From contig CAMLTW010000009.1 of assembly GCA_946486375.1 (NCBI GenBank), forward strand, positions 1-64,000: 64,000 nt of DNA, given 5' to 3'. This document shows positions 36,683 through 45,928 of the stretch, piece after piece. The stretch comes from an uncultured Rikenellaceae bacterium (GTDB lineage: Bacteria; Bacteroidota; Bacteroidia; Bacteroidales; Rikenellaceae). Each line of letters opens with the position of its first letter. The first letter of the stretch is position 1. Under the pieces are notes generated by a model. That model was not told where the DNA came from and did no database searches. It saw only the letters and a list, made by a program, of their open reading frames with translations. Made by a program: the position numbers and the translations under genes.

Positions 36683-37429
36683 CTATGTATTCATCGCTCC
36701 GCAGACATGGATCACCTGTCCGCTCACATAAGACGCCAGGTCGCTGGCCAAGAACAAAGCGGCTTTGGCCACTTCTTCCGGGGTTCCGCCCCGCCGCAAA
36801 GGAATCTTTTTGGCCCAGTCCGCCCGCACCTCATCCGTCAGCTGTGCGGTCATTTCCGTAATGATGAATCCCGGAGCGATGGCGTTGCACCGGATGTTCC
36901 GCGATCCCAGCTCCTTCGCCACCGACTTGGTGAACCCGATCAGCCCCGCCTTCGAAGCCGAATAGTTGCACTGACCCGCATTGCCGGAGACCCCTACGAC
37001 CGAACTCATGTTGACGATCGAACCGCTGCGCTGCTTGAGCATGTACTTCTGCACCGCCTTGGTCAGGTTGAAAGCCGACTTGAGGTTGATGTTGATGACC
37101 ATGTCCCATTGGTCTTCGGTCATCTTCATCAGCAGGCCGTCCCGGGTGATGCCGGCATTGTTCACCAGCACGTCCACCTTCCCGAAATCCGCTACGATCC
37201 GGTCGATCAGTTCCTGCGATGCATTGTAGTCGGCGGCGTTGGAGGTATAACCCTTCGCCTTCACGCCCAGCGCCTGCAATTCCTTCTCGGTAGCGAGAAA
37301 GTTTTCGTCGGCCTTCAGGTCGGTGAAAGCCACGTCGGCCCCTTCCTCGGCGAACTTGAGAGCGATCGCCTTCCCGATGCCGCGTGCGGCACCCGTGATG
37401 ACGGCCACTTTTCCTTCCAGTAATTTCAT
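36683..37429 (-). CDS. fabG: 3-oxoacyl-[acyl-carrier-protein] reductase
   Basis: A 248-residue classical SDR. The NADPH loop is TGAARGIGKA, NNAG appears at mid-protein, the catalytic serine lies in VNMSSVVG, and the catalytic Tyr-Lys in YSASKAG. SGQVIHVCGAM closes the fold. Length and C-terminus are those of FabG of fatty acid synthesis. It sits near glyA but without other fab genes, so the acyl-ACP role rests on similarity alone. Confidence 0.85.
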   Translation of the reverse strand: MKLLEGKVAVITGAARGIGKAIALKFAEEGADVAFTDLKADENFLATEKELQALGVKAKGYTSNAADYNASQELIDRIVADFGKVDVLVNNAGITRDGLLMKMTEDQWDMVININLKSAFNLTKAVQKYMLKQRSGSIVNMSSVVGVSGNAGQCNYSASKAGLIGFTKSVAKELGSRNIRCNAIAPGFIITEMTAQLTDEVRADWAKKIPLRRGGTPEEVAKAALFLASDLASYVSGQVIHVCGAMNT

Positions 37430-37477
37430 GCGTATAGAATTAAATTTAGGTTCGACAAAATCCTTCGTCCCGGCAGC

Positions 37478-38758
37478 CTACCAAGCGAAAAGCGGATAAC
37501 CGGCCATCATCCGGTTCACCTCGGCCCGTACGGCCGCGATGTTTTCCTCGTTCTCCGGATCGCTCAGCACCCGGTCGATCAGCTCCACGATCACCGGCAT
37601 GCTGTCTTCCTTCAGCCCCCGCGTCGTGATGGCGGGAGTCCCCACCCGGATGCCGGAAGTCAGGAACGGCGACCGGGAATCGAACGGCACCATGTTCTTG
37701 TTGGTGGTGATGTCGGCCGCCACGAGCGCCTTCTCCGCCTTTTTCCCCGACAGGTCGGGAAATTTCGTCCGCAGGTCGATCAACATGAGGTGATTGTCCG
37801 TTCCGCCGGAAATGAGCTTGTACCCTTTGTCCACGAAAGCCTGCGCCATCGCCGCTGCATTTTTCACCACCTGCCGCTGGTATTCCTTGTAGGAAGGTTC
37901 CAGCGCTTCGCCGAAGGCCACCGCTTTGGCCGCGATCACATGTTCCAGCGGGCCGCCCTGCACCCCGGGGAACACCGCCGAATTCAACATGGCCGAAATC
38001 TTCTTGACCTCTCCCTTCGGCGTCTTTACGCCCCAGGGGTTATCGAAATCCTTTCCGACGAGGATCACGCCTCCGCGCGGCCCACGCAGGGTTTTATGCG
38101 TCGTGGAAGTGACGATGTGGGCGTGTTTCACCGGGTTTTCCAGCAGTCCGGCGGCGATCAGCCCCGCCGTATGCGCCATGTCGATCCAGAGGATCGCCCC
38201 CACCCGGTCGGCGATGCGGCGCATCCGGGCGTAATCCCATTCCCGGCTATAGGCAGAAGCACCTCCGACGATCATTTTCGGTTTGGTTTCCACGGCGATG
38301 CGTTCCATTTCGTCGTAGTCGATCGTCCCCGTGGCCTCGCTCACGCGATAAGCGACGGCATTGTACAACAGTCCGGAAAAGTTCACCGGAGAACCGTGAG
38401 TCAGGTGTCCCCCGTGGGCCAGGTCGAGCCCCATGAAGGTTTCCCCCGGTTTCATGACGGTCAGGAAAACCGCCATGTTGGCCTGCGCCCCCGAATGAGG
38501 CTGCACGTTGGCGTATTCGGCCCCGTAAATCTCGCACAGCCGGTCGATGGCCAGTTGTTCCACCTGATCCACCACCTGACAGCCGCCGTAGTAACGGGCG
38601 CCCGGATACCCTTCCGCATATTTGTTGGTCAGCACGGAGCCCATGGCCCGCATCACCTGCTCGCTCACGAAATTTTCGGAAGCGATCAGTTCGATGCCGT
38701 GCAATTGACGCTGCTTTTCTTGCTCGATCAGGTCAAACAGTTTGGTGTCGTTAGTCAT
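37478..38758 (-). CDS. glyA: Serine hydroxymethyltransferase
   Basis: A 426-residue PLP enzyme that interconverts serine and glycine with tetrahydrofolate. Motifs: [10 protein letters not shown] at the N-terminus, [16 protein letters not shown], and the PLP-lysine in [15 protein letters not shown]. The length matches the family. The chosen start opens [10 protein letters not shown]; the open frame extending 105 codons upstream lacks similarity. It is 48 bp downstream of fabG on the same strand. Confidence 0.95.
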   Translation of the reverse strand: MTNDTKLFDLIEQEKQRQLHGIELIASENFVSEQVMRAMGSVLTNKYAEGYPGARYYGGCQVVDQVEQLAIDRLCEIYGAEYANVQPHSGAQANMAVFLTVMKPGETFMGLDLAHGGHLTHGSPVNFSGLLYNAVAYRVSEATGTIDYDEMERIAVETKPKMIVGGASAYSREWDYARMRRIADRVGAILWIDMAHTAGLIAAGLLENPVKHAHIVTSTTHKTLRGPRGGVILVGKDFDNPWGVKTPKGEVKKISAMLNSAVFPGVQGGPLEHVIAAKAVAFGEALEPSYKEYQRQVVKNAAAMAQAFVDKGYKLISGGTDNHLMLIDLRTKFPDLSGKKAEKALVAADITTNKNMVPFDSRSPFLTSGIRVGTPAITTRGLKEDSMPVIVELIDRVLSDPENEENIAAVRAEVNRMMAGYPLFAW

Positions 38759-39146
38759 TGTATTCTGATTTAATCCTATGTTTCCCGCTCGGAAAAGCTC
38801 CGCCGGAGCGACGGTAAAGTTAGAAAAATGTAACGGATAAAAAAAATCTACGGCCCTGCGGCTCTGTCCCGGACGGCATTCCGACCCGGCCCGCCGGACA
38901 AGGCAGACCGGGAAAACCGAACCGGAGATTCTTCTGCGGCAGGGCGGAAACCCTTCCCGCAAAACGGCGCTCCGCTTCACGGCTCCGAAAAGGATGTAGG
39001 AACCCCCTCGCCCGTTAGCACCCGACGGACACATTCTTTTTGTTTCCGGTTGATCTCGCCTCCGGACGCACAATGCGTCGCAACAGGGCGGTGCTTCCTC
39101 TTTTCCACCCCCGGTCGGTTTCCGCCCCGGCTTCTCTTCGCAACGA
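38759..39146. other. Intergenic stretch, nothing specific
   Basis: This 388-bp stretch lies between the start of glyA and the end of aspA. I see no gene, RNA or clear terminator. It presumably holds the glyA promoter, though no full TAnnTTTG pair stands out. Confidence 0.4.
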
Positions 39147-40580
39147 CTATTTCTTCAACAGCTTATGCGGATGGATCATGTGTTCCGGGGACAGGATTTC
39201 GTCCAGCTTCTTCTTGGACATCAGCCCTTTTTCCAGCACCAGGTCATAAATTCCCTTTCCCGTTTCAAGAGCCGTCTTGGCCAGTTCGCCGGACGTTTCA
39301 TAGCCCAGGTACGGATTCAGCGCCGTCACCAGCCCGATGCTGTTGCACACCTGGTTCCGGGTGACTTCCGGGTTGGCCGTGATCCCCGTGATGCATTTGG
39401 TGCGCAGGGTATTCATCCCGTTGATGAGCATTTCGAGCGATTCGAACAGGCTGTACACGATGATCGGTTCCATCACGTTCAGTTCGAGCTGCCCCGCCTC
39501 GGCCGCCAGCGTCACCGTCAGGTCGTTCCCGATCACCGTATAGGCGATCTGGTTCACCACTTCCGGGATCACGGGGTTCACCTTGCCCGGCATGATGGAC
39601 GAACCGGGCTGCATCCGGGGCAGGTTGATTTCGTTGAATCCCGCCCGCGGCCCGGACGACAGCAGCCGCAGGTCGCTGCAAATCTTGGACAGCTTGATGG
39701 CCAGCCGTTTCACCGCCGAAGAATACATCACGAAAGCTCCCGTGTCGTTGGTGGCTTCGATCATGTTCTTGGCCGCCGTCAGCGGCAGCCCCGTGATTTC
39801 CCGGAGGTATTCGATGCACAGCGCCGAATAGTCCGGATCGGTGTTGATTCCCGTTCCGATGGCGGTCGCCCCCATGTTCACTTCCAGGAACAAGTCCACA
39901 TTGCTCTCCAGCCGGTCGATCTCCTCCGCTAGGTTGGCCGCATAAGCGTCGAATTCCTGACCCAGGGTCATCGGCACGGCGTCCTGCAACTGGGTGCGTC
40001 CCATCTTGATGATGTGCGCGAATTCCTTCCCCTTGGCCCGGAAAGCCGCCACCAGTTTTTTCAGGGAGGCGATCAGTTTGGGATTGGTGTTCAACAGGGC
40101 GATCTTCACCGCCGTCGGATAGGCGTCGTTGGTGGACTGGGACAGGTTCACGTCGTTGTTGGGATGAACATACCGATACTCGCCCCGTTTGTGCCCCATC
40201 AGTTCCAGCGCCCGGTTGGCGATCACCTCGTTGGCATTCATGTTGGTGGAAGTGCCGGCCCCTCCCTGCACCATGTCCACTACGAATTGGTCGTGCAGGG
40301 CGCCCTTCTCGATCTCCTGACAGGCTTTCTCGATGGCTTTGGCCACCCGCGGATCGAGCAGGCCCAGCTTGGCGTTGGCCCGCGCCGCCGCTTCCTTCAC
40401 GATCGCCAGCGCGTTGACCAGCTCCGGAAAGAAATGGAGCTGCACCCGGCTGATGTTGAAATTTTCCAGTGCCCGTGCGGTCTGGATGCCGAAATAATAT
40501 TCGACCGGAATCTGCTTTTCCCCCAGCAGATCGTGTTCGAGACGGGTCTCGCCCGACAGGTGACGTTTCGCAATGCCCAT
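39147..40580 (-). CDS. aspA: Aspartate ammonia-lyase
   Basis: A 477-residue member of the fumarase/aspartase superfamily, which releases ammonia from aspartate to give fumarate. Signature [12 protein letters not shown] marks the catalytic SS loop, and [28 protein letters not shown] and [12 protein letters not shown] are intact. Aspartase rather than fumarase is favoured by the N-terminal [14 protein letters not shown]. In gut Bacteroidota it feeds fumarate respiration. Confidence 0.93.
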   Translation of the reverse strand: MGIAKRHLSGETRLEHDLLGEKQIPVEYYFGIQTARALENFNISRVQLHFFPELVNALAIVKEAAARANAKLGLLDPRVAKAIEKACQEIEKGALHDQFVVDMVQGGAGTSTNMNANEVIANRALELMGHKRGEYRYVHPNNDVNLSQSTNDAYPTAVKIALLNTNPKLIASLKKLVAAFRAKGKEFAHIIKMGRTQLQDAVPMTLGQEFDAYAANLAEEIDRLESNVDLFLEVNMGATAIGTGINTDPDYSALCIEYLREITGLPLTAAKNMIEATNDTGAFVMYSSAVKRLAIKLSKICSDLRLLSSGPRAGFNEINLPRMQPGSSIMPGKVNPVIPEVVNQIAYTVIGNDLTVTLAAEAGQLELNVMEPIIVYSLFESLEMLINGMNTLRTKCITGITANPEVTRNQVCNSIGLVTALNPYLGYETSGELAKTALETGKGIYDLVLEKGLMSKKKLDEILSPEHMIHPHKLLKK

Positions 40581-40619
40581 AACTCTGTCATTTTACAACC
40601 GAAATACTCTTTATCACAA

Positions 40620-40651
40620 CAAATATAAATAAATATCCGACATTTTACCAA
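40620..40651 (-). promoter_or_regulatory. Probable promoter of aspA
   Basis: On the minus strand TTG (40649-40651), 21 bp of spacer and TATATTTG (40620-40627) form a Bacteroidota promoter about 40 bp before the aspA start. Confidence 0.6.
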
Positions 40652-40777
40652 CGAATTATAACCGAAAGCCTTTTTTTCGTGTTCAATAAACGTACCGCCT
40701 TCCGCATCGACTCTTCCTCTTTCCGGAAACAAAAGGTATTATTCTTGAATGAGTACTAAAAAATACAGCTACTATGT

Positions 40778-40808
40778 TTTGCATAATATAAATTTTTCCA
40801 TATATTTG
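40778..40808 (+). promoter_or_regulatory. Perfect promoter of the small membrane protein gene
   Basis: TTTG (40778-40781), exactly 19 bp, TATATTTG (40801-40808). The -33 box is embedded in ACTATGTTTTGCATAA, and a close relative, ACTACTTTGCATAA, occurs at 41180-41193 before the barrel protein gene. A shared regulator is possible. Confidence 0.8.
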
Positions 40809-40893
40809 TCCCCTGAAAAGATCAGCGGTCTTCCGGGACGAAGCGGAAGGAGGCTGCCGGAAGAAAAGGAAAAACGAACCGAAAAGGCAGGAG

Positions 40894-41121
40894 ATGAACA
40901 AGAAAGACACAGGAAGCGTGGTGCTCGCTTTGCAAATAGCCGTGATCTGGATGATCCTGGGAGGAACGTTCTGTTACAACCTCGGCAAATACGACAACTG
41001 GTCGGACACGCTGGCCGGATGCGGGGACTGGTTGCCGATGCTTCTGCCGATCCTGCTCCTGTGTGCTTGGAACGCATACCGCCTCCGGAGAAAACTCCGG
41101 AAAGAAAGTGCGAAGACCTGA
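40894..41121 (+). CDS. Small two-helix membrane protein
   Basis: A 75-residue protein with two hydrophobic helices (about 9-28 and 47-60) and a basic C-terminus (RLRRKLRKES). It has a textbook promoter at 40778-40808 and GGCAGGAG just before the ATG, which supports a real gene. I do not recognise the family. It precedes the barrel protein by 156 bp on the same strand. Confidence 0.65.
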   Translation: MNKKDTGSVVLALQIAVIWMILGGTFCYNLGKYDNWSDTLAGCGDWLPMLLPILLLCAWNAYRLRRKLRKESAKT

Positions 41122-41277
41122 CGGGCCGCCGGAAATCTTAAAAATGCATGTTCGAAGGACGTGTATTTTTTTGACAACCACTACTTTGCATAACACGATA
41201 CAAAAGAACAAATTTTAGTGTGTAACTTTTTATACCAAGGATCGTCTAATAGTTAACGTTTGAAAATAATCCGAAAA

Positions 41278-43695
41278 ATGAAAAAATTTTACGTATGGAT
41301 TTGGCTGTCGGCAGCGGTGATGATGGTGCAGGCGGCGGGGGCGGCTCCGGCCAACCGGGTGCGGGGAGCGGTAGAGGATGAAAAAGGGGAAGCGCTGCCC
41401 TACTGCAACGTGATGTTCGCTTCCGCCCGCGATACGCTCCAGGTGATCGGAGACATCTCCGATGCGGGAGGACGGTTCGATATCGCGGTGCCTTCGGGAG
41501 AATACATCATGACCGTAAGCATGTTGGGATATTCCTCCCACCGGCGACCCGTACGCGTGGAAGGAACGCTGGATGCGGGAGTGATCCGCCTGCGGCAGAC
41601 GGCCGTGGAAATCGGCGCTGCGACGGTTCGCGCCGACATGATCCGCCGCCGGGCGGACGGCTACCTGTTCACGCCCGGAAACAGTTCCATCGTCACCGGC
41701 CGGACTTCGCTCGAGCTGTTGAAGCTGGCGCCGGGGGTGTGGATCGACGACAGGAACGGGATCACGATCAACGGAAAAACCGGCACGAAGGTGATGGTCA
41801 ACGACCGGCTGTTGAAATTTTCGGGCGATGAATTGAGCAACTACCTGGAAAACCTGAATGCGGAGGATATCAAGAGCGTGGAAGTGGTGCCCGATCCCGG
41901 AGCCAAATACGATGCGGACGCCTCGGGGGGCATCCTGAAGATCACCCTCAAGCGCTCTTCCGTGGCCGGTTTGCAGGGGTCGGTCGGATTCCGCACCACG
42001 CTGGTGGAAAACAACAATCCCCGCGACCTGCGTCCGAACGTCAATCTGGATTTCCGCAAGAACCGGCTGAGCCTGTACACCAGTTTCTCCTACCGGGAGA
42101 GCAACTATACGGAAACGGACTGGGAAGACACCCGATATCACAACGAAGAACAACGGGTAATCAACAACGACATGGTACTGAAATCCGGCGACCGGGATTA
42201 TTTCGGACGGCTGGGCCTGATGTACGAGCTGACCGACCGGCAGAGCATCGGAGTGGACGCCGATTATTCCCACTCGCGTTCCAAAGGCAACGGAATCATG
42301 CAGGGGGATATCCGAACGACCCTCGGCCATTCCACAGCATTCAGCGATTATCGCTCCCGCGACACGACGGATCGGTGGAACGTTTCGATGAACTACCGGG
42401 TGAAATTCGACTCGCTGGGCTCCTCGCTGATCCTGATGGCCGACTACATGCGTTACGATGCTCCTTCCACGCAGCTCAACTATTCGTCGGAAACGCCCGA
42501 CGAGGGGCAAACTTCCGCCACCAACCGCTACACGGGACGGCGGCGGGGCACGGACAACTATTCCGTGCGGGCCGACTACACCAAATTCTTCAAAAACGGG
42601 ATGCAGCTGGAAGCAGGGATGAAATACGCCTACACCGATATGGAAACCGACCTGCACTATGCGGACGAAACGGGCGGCGCATGGGTGCCGGACGAAGCAT
42701 CCAACGACCATTATCTTTACCGGGAAGGGGTGCTGGCCGGATACGCCAACTGGCGGGCGACGCTGGGACCACTGAGCCTCACCGCCGGGCTTCGGGTGGA
42801 AAACACCGATCTGCGGCCCTACTCCTACGTCAACCCGGACGAGAGCCGCAACCAGAACTACACCGACTTTTTCCCCACCGCCACGCTGGCCGTTTTCTTC
42901 AACCGGGAAAAGGGGCACCTGCTTTCGGCCGGTTACAACCGGCGCATCCGCCGACCGGGATTCAACAACCTGAATCCCTTCCGCATCCAGCTGAACAACT
43001 ATACCTATATAGTAGGGAATCCCGACCTGAAACCCTCCTACTCGGACAATTACACGCTGACCGGGGTGATCGCCAACGTTTATTCGATCACGGCCGGATA
43101 TCAGATCCAGAAAGGAGCCGTATCTCAACTGGTAAAAACCGATCCGAACGATCCGAACATCCTGATCTACCAGCATTCCAACATCGACAAGATCACCTCG
43201 GCGTACATAGCGTTTAGCGGAGCGGTCAATCCGTTCAAATGGTGGCGCATGGGGCTGGATGCCAACTGGTCGTACAACAAGAACAAGCTGAGCAACCAGA
43301 ACCTGAACGGGGGAACGTTCCAGGGACGGGTAAACAACCTGTTCACGATGCCGAAAAAATGGAGCGCGGAGGTCAACTATTACTACAGATCAAGCGTCTA
43401 CCAGGGCACGATGAAAGTCGGTTCGTACGACCAGCTGAATCTGAACCTGAAAAAAACGTTCGGAAAGAATAAATTTACGGCTTCGCTCTGGGTGAACGAC
43501 GTGCTGGACGACGGAGGCACCGTGTTCCATGCCACGATCCACGAACCGGGCCAATTCGACAAGACCCTGAGAGCCCGGAACACGAGCGGAGCGACCCGGA
43601 CGTTCGGCCTTGCCCTGCGCTACAACTTCAAGGCCGGAAAGGACGTGAAAGTGAACAAGGTGAAAGCCGGAAACGAAGAAGAACGCTCCCGCTGA
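41278..43695 (+). CDS. TonB-receptor-like outer membrane beta-barrel protein
   Basis: An 805-residue outer membrane protein. A signal peptide (about 1-23) is followed by a carboxypeptidase-like regulatory domain (about 27-105; VRGAVEDEKGEALPYCNV, GRFDIAVPSGEY). A plug-like domain covers about 120-230 with VEVVPDPGAKYDADASGGI, and the rest is a large C-terminal barrel (OMP_b-brl_3 type) ending near LALRYNF. There is no SusD partner, so glycan import of Sus type is unlikely. Related proteins take up unknown ligands or act in surface remodelling. The ATG at 41278 opens the signal peptide; a TTG six codons upstream is less likely. The gene ends at a strong terminator. Confidence 0.85.
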   Translation: MKKFYVWIWLSAAVMMVQAAGAAPANRVRGAVEDEKGEALPYCNVMFASARDTLQVIGDISDAGGRFDIAVPSGEYIMTVSMLGYSSHRRPVRVEGTLDAGVIRLRQTAVEIGAATVRADMIRRRADGYLFTPGNSSIVTGRTSLELLKLAPGVWIDDRNGITINGKTGTKVMVNDRLLKFSGDELSNYLENLNAEDIKSVEVVPDPGAKYDADASGGILKITLKRSSVAGLQGSVGFRTTLVENNNPRDLRPNVNLDFRKNRLSLYTSFSYRESNYTETDWEDTRYHNEEQRVINNDMVLKSGDRDYFGRLGLMYELTDRQSIGVDADYSHSRSKGNGIMQGDIRTTLGHSTAFSDYRSRDTTDRWNVSMNYRVKFDSLGSSLILMADYMRYDAPSTQLNYSSETPDEGQTSATNRYTGRRRGTDNYSVRADYTKFFKNGMQLEAGMKYAYTDMETDLHYADETGGAWVPDEASNDHYLYREGVLAGYANWRATLGPLSLTAGLRVENTDLRPYSYVNPDESRNQNYTDFFPTATLAVFFNREKGHLLSAGYNRRIRRPGFNNLNPFRIQLNNYTYIVGNPDLKPSYSDNYTLTGVIANVYSITAGYQIQKGAVSQLVKTDPNDPNILIYQHSNIDKITSAYIAFSGAVNPFKWWRMGLDANWSYNKNKLSNQNLNGGTFQGRVNNLFTMPKKWSAEVNYYYRSSVYQGTMKVGSYDQLNLNLKKTFGKNKFTASLWVNDVLDDGGTVFHATIHEPGQFDKTLRARNTSGATRTFGLALRYNFKAGKDVKVNKVKAGNEEERSR

Positions 43696-43744
43696 CCCAC
43701 CGGCGGAGCGCCGGACGGAGAAACCGGTTTTCCGTCCGAACCAA

Positions 43745-43778
43745 GCGGGCATCCTTTTGAGAGGATGCCCGCTTTTTT
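43745..43778 (+). terminator. Rho-independent terminator after the barrel protein gene
   Basis: GCGGGCATCC (43745-43754) and GGATGCCCGC (43763-43772) form a perfect 10-bp stem followed by six T. A second hairpin (CGGACGGA/TCCGTCCG, about 43712-43738) lies just before it. Confidence 0.92.
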
Positions 43779-43904
43779 ATCGAGGTTTTGGGAAGTCCAT
43801 CCTGCCCGATGCCGGGTCGGAACGGCGAAACGGAATTTCGCTGCTACGGTTTTGCAACACTTGTACGTTGAAACGGAAAAACGAACATGCTCCGCCGCCC
43901 CTAA

Positions 43905-44528
43905 TCACATAGCATAGTACTCCCGGAAGAAATCCGCCAGCCGCCTCAAAAATTCCCCGGTCGTCCACCGCTCCGGCAAATGATCGGCGATGTTCGTCAC
44001 CGGACTGGACACCGAAGCCACCCTCCGTCCCCGCCGGGAAGCGTCTCCCCGCAACACGCGCCGCAGCATCGCCAGGTCGGTGTCGTAGAGCAGCGTTCCG
44101 TGGAACAACTGCCGGTCCCGCGTGACGTGGGCCGCCGTGCCGGAAATCTTCCGTCCTTCCAGCAAAAGTTCCCGCCGGCTCCCGACCTCGACCGACAGTC
44201 CGAAAGACGCCAGCGCCCGGACGACCGGCGTCAGGAAATCCCCGTCCAACACCGACACCTCTCCCCGGTTGAGCAAAAAGGAAAAATTGACGTTCCCCGG
44301 ATCGTGGTAAACCGTTCCGCCGCCCGAAATCCGGCGCAGCACGGGGATTCCGTGCGCCCTGCAAAAACCGGTGTCGGCCTCCGCTTCCGGACACTGGTTG
44401 CGTCCCACGATCACCGACGGGCCGTTCACATACAGAAACAGAACGTCGTGGCGACGTTCTGTCAAAAGTCTTTCCTCCGCGCTCAAGTTGACCGCAGGGT
44501 CGAGTTCCGTGCTGACGATGATTTCCAT
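43905..44528 (-). CDS. Short lipoate--protein ligase
   Basis: A 207-residue BPL/LplA/LipB-fold ligase that attaches lipoate to E2 lysines. Motifs: RRISGGGTVYHDPGNVNFSF for adenylate binding and LLLEGRKISGTAA with the conserved Lys. It lacks the C-terminal accessory domain of long LplA, so a partner subunit or an octanoyl substrate is possible. The ATG at 44528 opens MEIIVSTEL. It closes the minus-strand series that starts with the E2 gene, fitting a dedicated role in lipoylating that E2. Confidence 0.82.
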   Translation of the reverse strand: MEIIVSTELDPAVNLSAEERLLTERRHDVLFLYVNGPSVIVGRNQCPEAEADTGFCRAHGIPVLRRISGGGTVYHDPGNVNFSFLLNRGEVSVLDGDFLTPVVRALASFGLSVEVGSRRELLLEGRKISGTAAHVTRDRQLFHGTLLYDTDLAMLRRVLRGDASRRGRRVASVSSPVTNIADHLPERWTTGEFLRRLADFFREYYAM

Positions 44529-44571
44529 ACCCCGGAAACCGGGAGGCGTTCCCGCAGCCGGTTCCATACGC

Positions 44572-45873
44572 CTACTTCACATGAAAAGCCACCCGCAAAT
44601 CCTCGATCTGCTTGTCGTTGATCGGTTTCAGCTTTCCGATGGGAGCCGCCATGATCAGCGATTTGGCGCTGAACTCGGCCACTTCCAGCTTGTCGAAGGT
44701 CTGAAGCAGCTTGTCGCCCGTCACGATGACCGAATCGTTGGCCACCAGCACCGCCGGCACCTTCGCGAACAGCTCGGCCACCTTCCCGCTCTCCTCGTAC
44801 TGCATCCCGAACGGCAGCGTCGGCACATCCTGCAGGAAAATCCAGCTTTCCGGAATCGTCCGTACGTCGAACTTTACGCCCGACGTGCTGAACGCCATCA
44901 GGTTCGGCGACTGGGTCAGGATGATCGAGTTGATGTGCGGATTCATCTGGTAAATCTTCTGGTGCAGGGCCACCGAACGGCTCGGCACCTTCCCGGCTTC
45001 CACCATGCCGTCCTTCACCTGCACGATGTGTTCCGGCTCGATGTCCCACCGCGGCACATCGGGAGGCGTAATCAGGAAATCGTTCCCCCGCCACCGGACT
45101 GACACCGTTCCGTAGGTGCTGATCATCAGCCCCTGGTCGCAGGAACGGCGCACCATCTTCACGATTTCCGACCGGATGGCCCGTTCGTCCGACGGATAGG
45201 TCACGTCCATGAAATGCGGAAAGTCGGTCGGGAACGTCTTTTCAAAGGCCCCGATCTGCTGGTCGGTCAGGTAGGTCGGCTCGCCCAGCGTCTTGGCGTT
45301 GATGATCGTCCGGGCGCAGAATTCGAGCGTTTCGAACCGCTGGTAGGCGTCCATCATGTCGGTGCCGCAGAGCACCACCCCGTGGTTTTCCATGATCACC
45401 GCCTTGTAGCTCGGATTCTTCCGGAACTCTTCGGCGATCTTCACGCCCAGTTCGGCGCTTCCCGGCACGTCGTAGGGGGCGAATCCCACCCGTCCGCAGA
45501 CCCGGCGGGCCTGGGGAATGATGTTGGTGTCGGGCACCTGTCCCGTGATGCTGAACGACACGAGTGCCGGCGGATGCGCATGGATCACCGCGGTCATTTC
45601 CGGTTTCATTTCGTAGATCGCCTTGTGGAAAGGCAGTTCCGACGAAGGTTTGTGGGGCCCTATGATCGTTCCGTCCTTCTTGACGCACATGATGTCGCGC
45701 GGGGTCAGCGACCCTTTGTCCACGGCGCTCGGCGTGATCCAGATGTCGCCGTTCTCGTCCCGGATGGAAAGGTTTCCGCCCGAGGTGGTCGTCATCCCGC
45801 TCCGATAGATACGTCCGATGATCACCGTCAGCTGTTCGGCCGGGTGCATGAACTTCGTATCCAACTGTTTCAT
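44572..45873 (-). CDS. Tandem class II aldolase/adducin-domain protein
   Basis: A 433-residue protein made of two class II aldolase domains in a row. The first (about 5-205) has TTSGGNLSIRDENG, an HAHPPALV metal-binding pair and MENHGVVLCG. The second (about 225-430) shows STYGTVSVRWRGNDFLITP in the matching position, but HAH is replaced by LTQSPNLM, so the second copy has lost metal ligands and probably activity. Class II aldolases cleave phospho-sugars such as fuculose- or ribulose-phosphate. The ATG at 45873 follows AGGAGGAAAAG. Substrate unknown. Confidence 0.82.
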   Translation of the reverse strand: MKQLDTKFMHPAEQLTVIIGRIYRSGMTTTSGGNLSIRDENGDIWITPSAVDKGSLTPRDIMCVKKDGTIIGPHKPSSELPFHKAIYEMKPEMTAVIHAHPPALVSFSITGQVPDTNIIPQARRVCGRVGFAPYDVPGSAELGVKIAEEFRKNPSYKAVIMENHGVVLCGTDMMDAYQRFETLEFCARTIINAKTLGEPTYLTDQQIGAFEKTFPTDFPHFMDVTYPSDERAIRSEIVKMVRRSCDQGLMISTYGTVSVRWRGNDFLITPPDVPRWDIEPEHIVQVKDGMVEAGKVPSRSVALHQKIYQMNPHINSIILTQSPNLMAFSTSGVKFDVRTIPESWIFLQDVPTLPFGMQYEESGKVAELFAKVPAVLVANDSVIVTGDKLLQTFDKLEVAEFSAKSLIMAAPIGKLKPINDKQIEDLRVAFHVK

Positions 45874-45928
45874 CTTTTCCTCCTTTTTTCTGCGGCGCAT
45901 CGATACGCCGCAGGGTTAAAATACTCCG

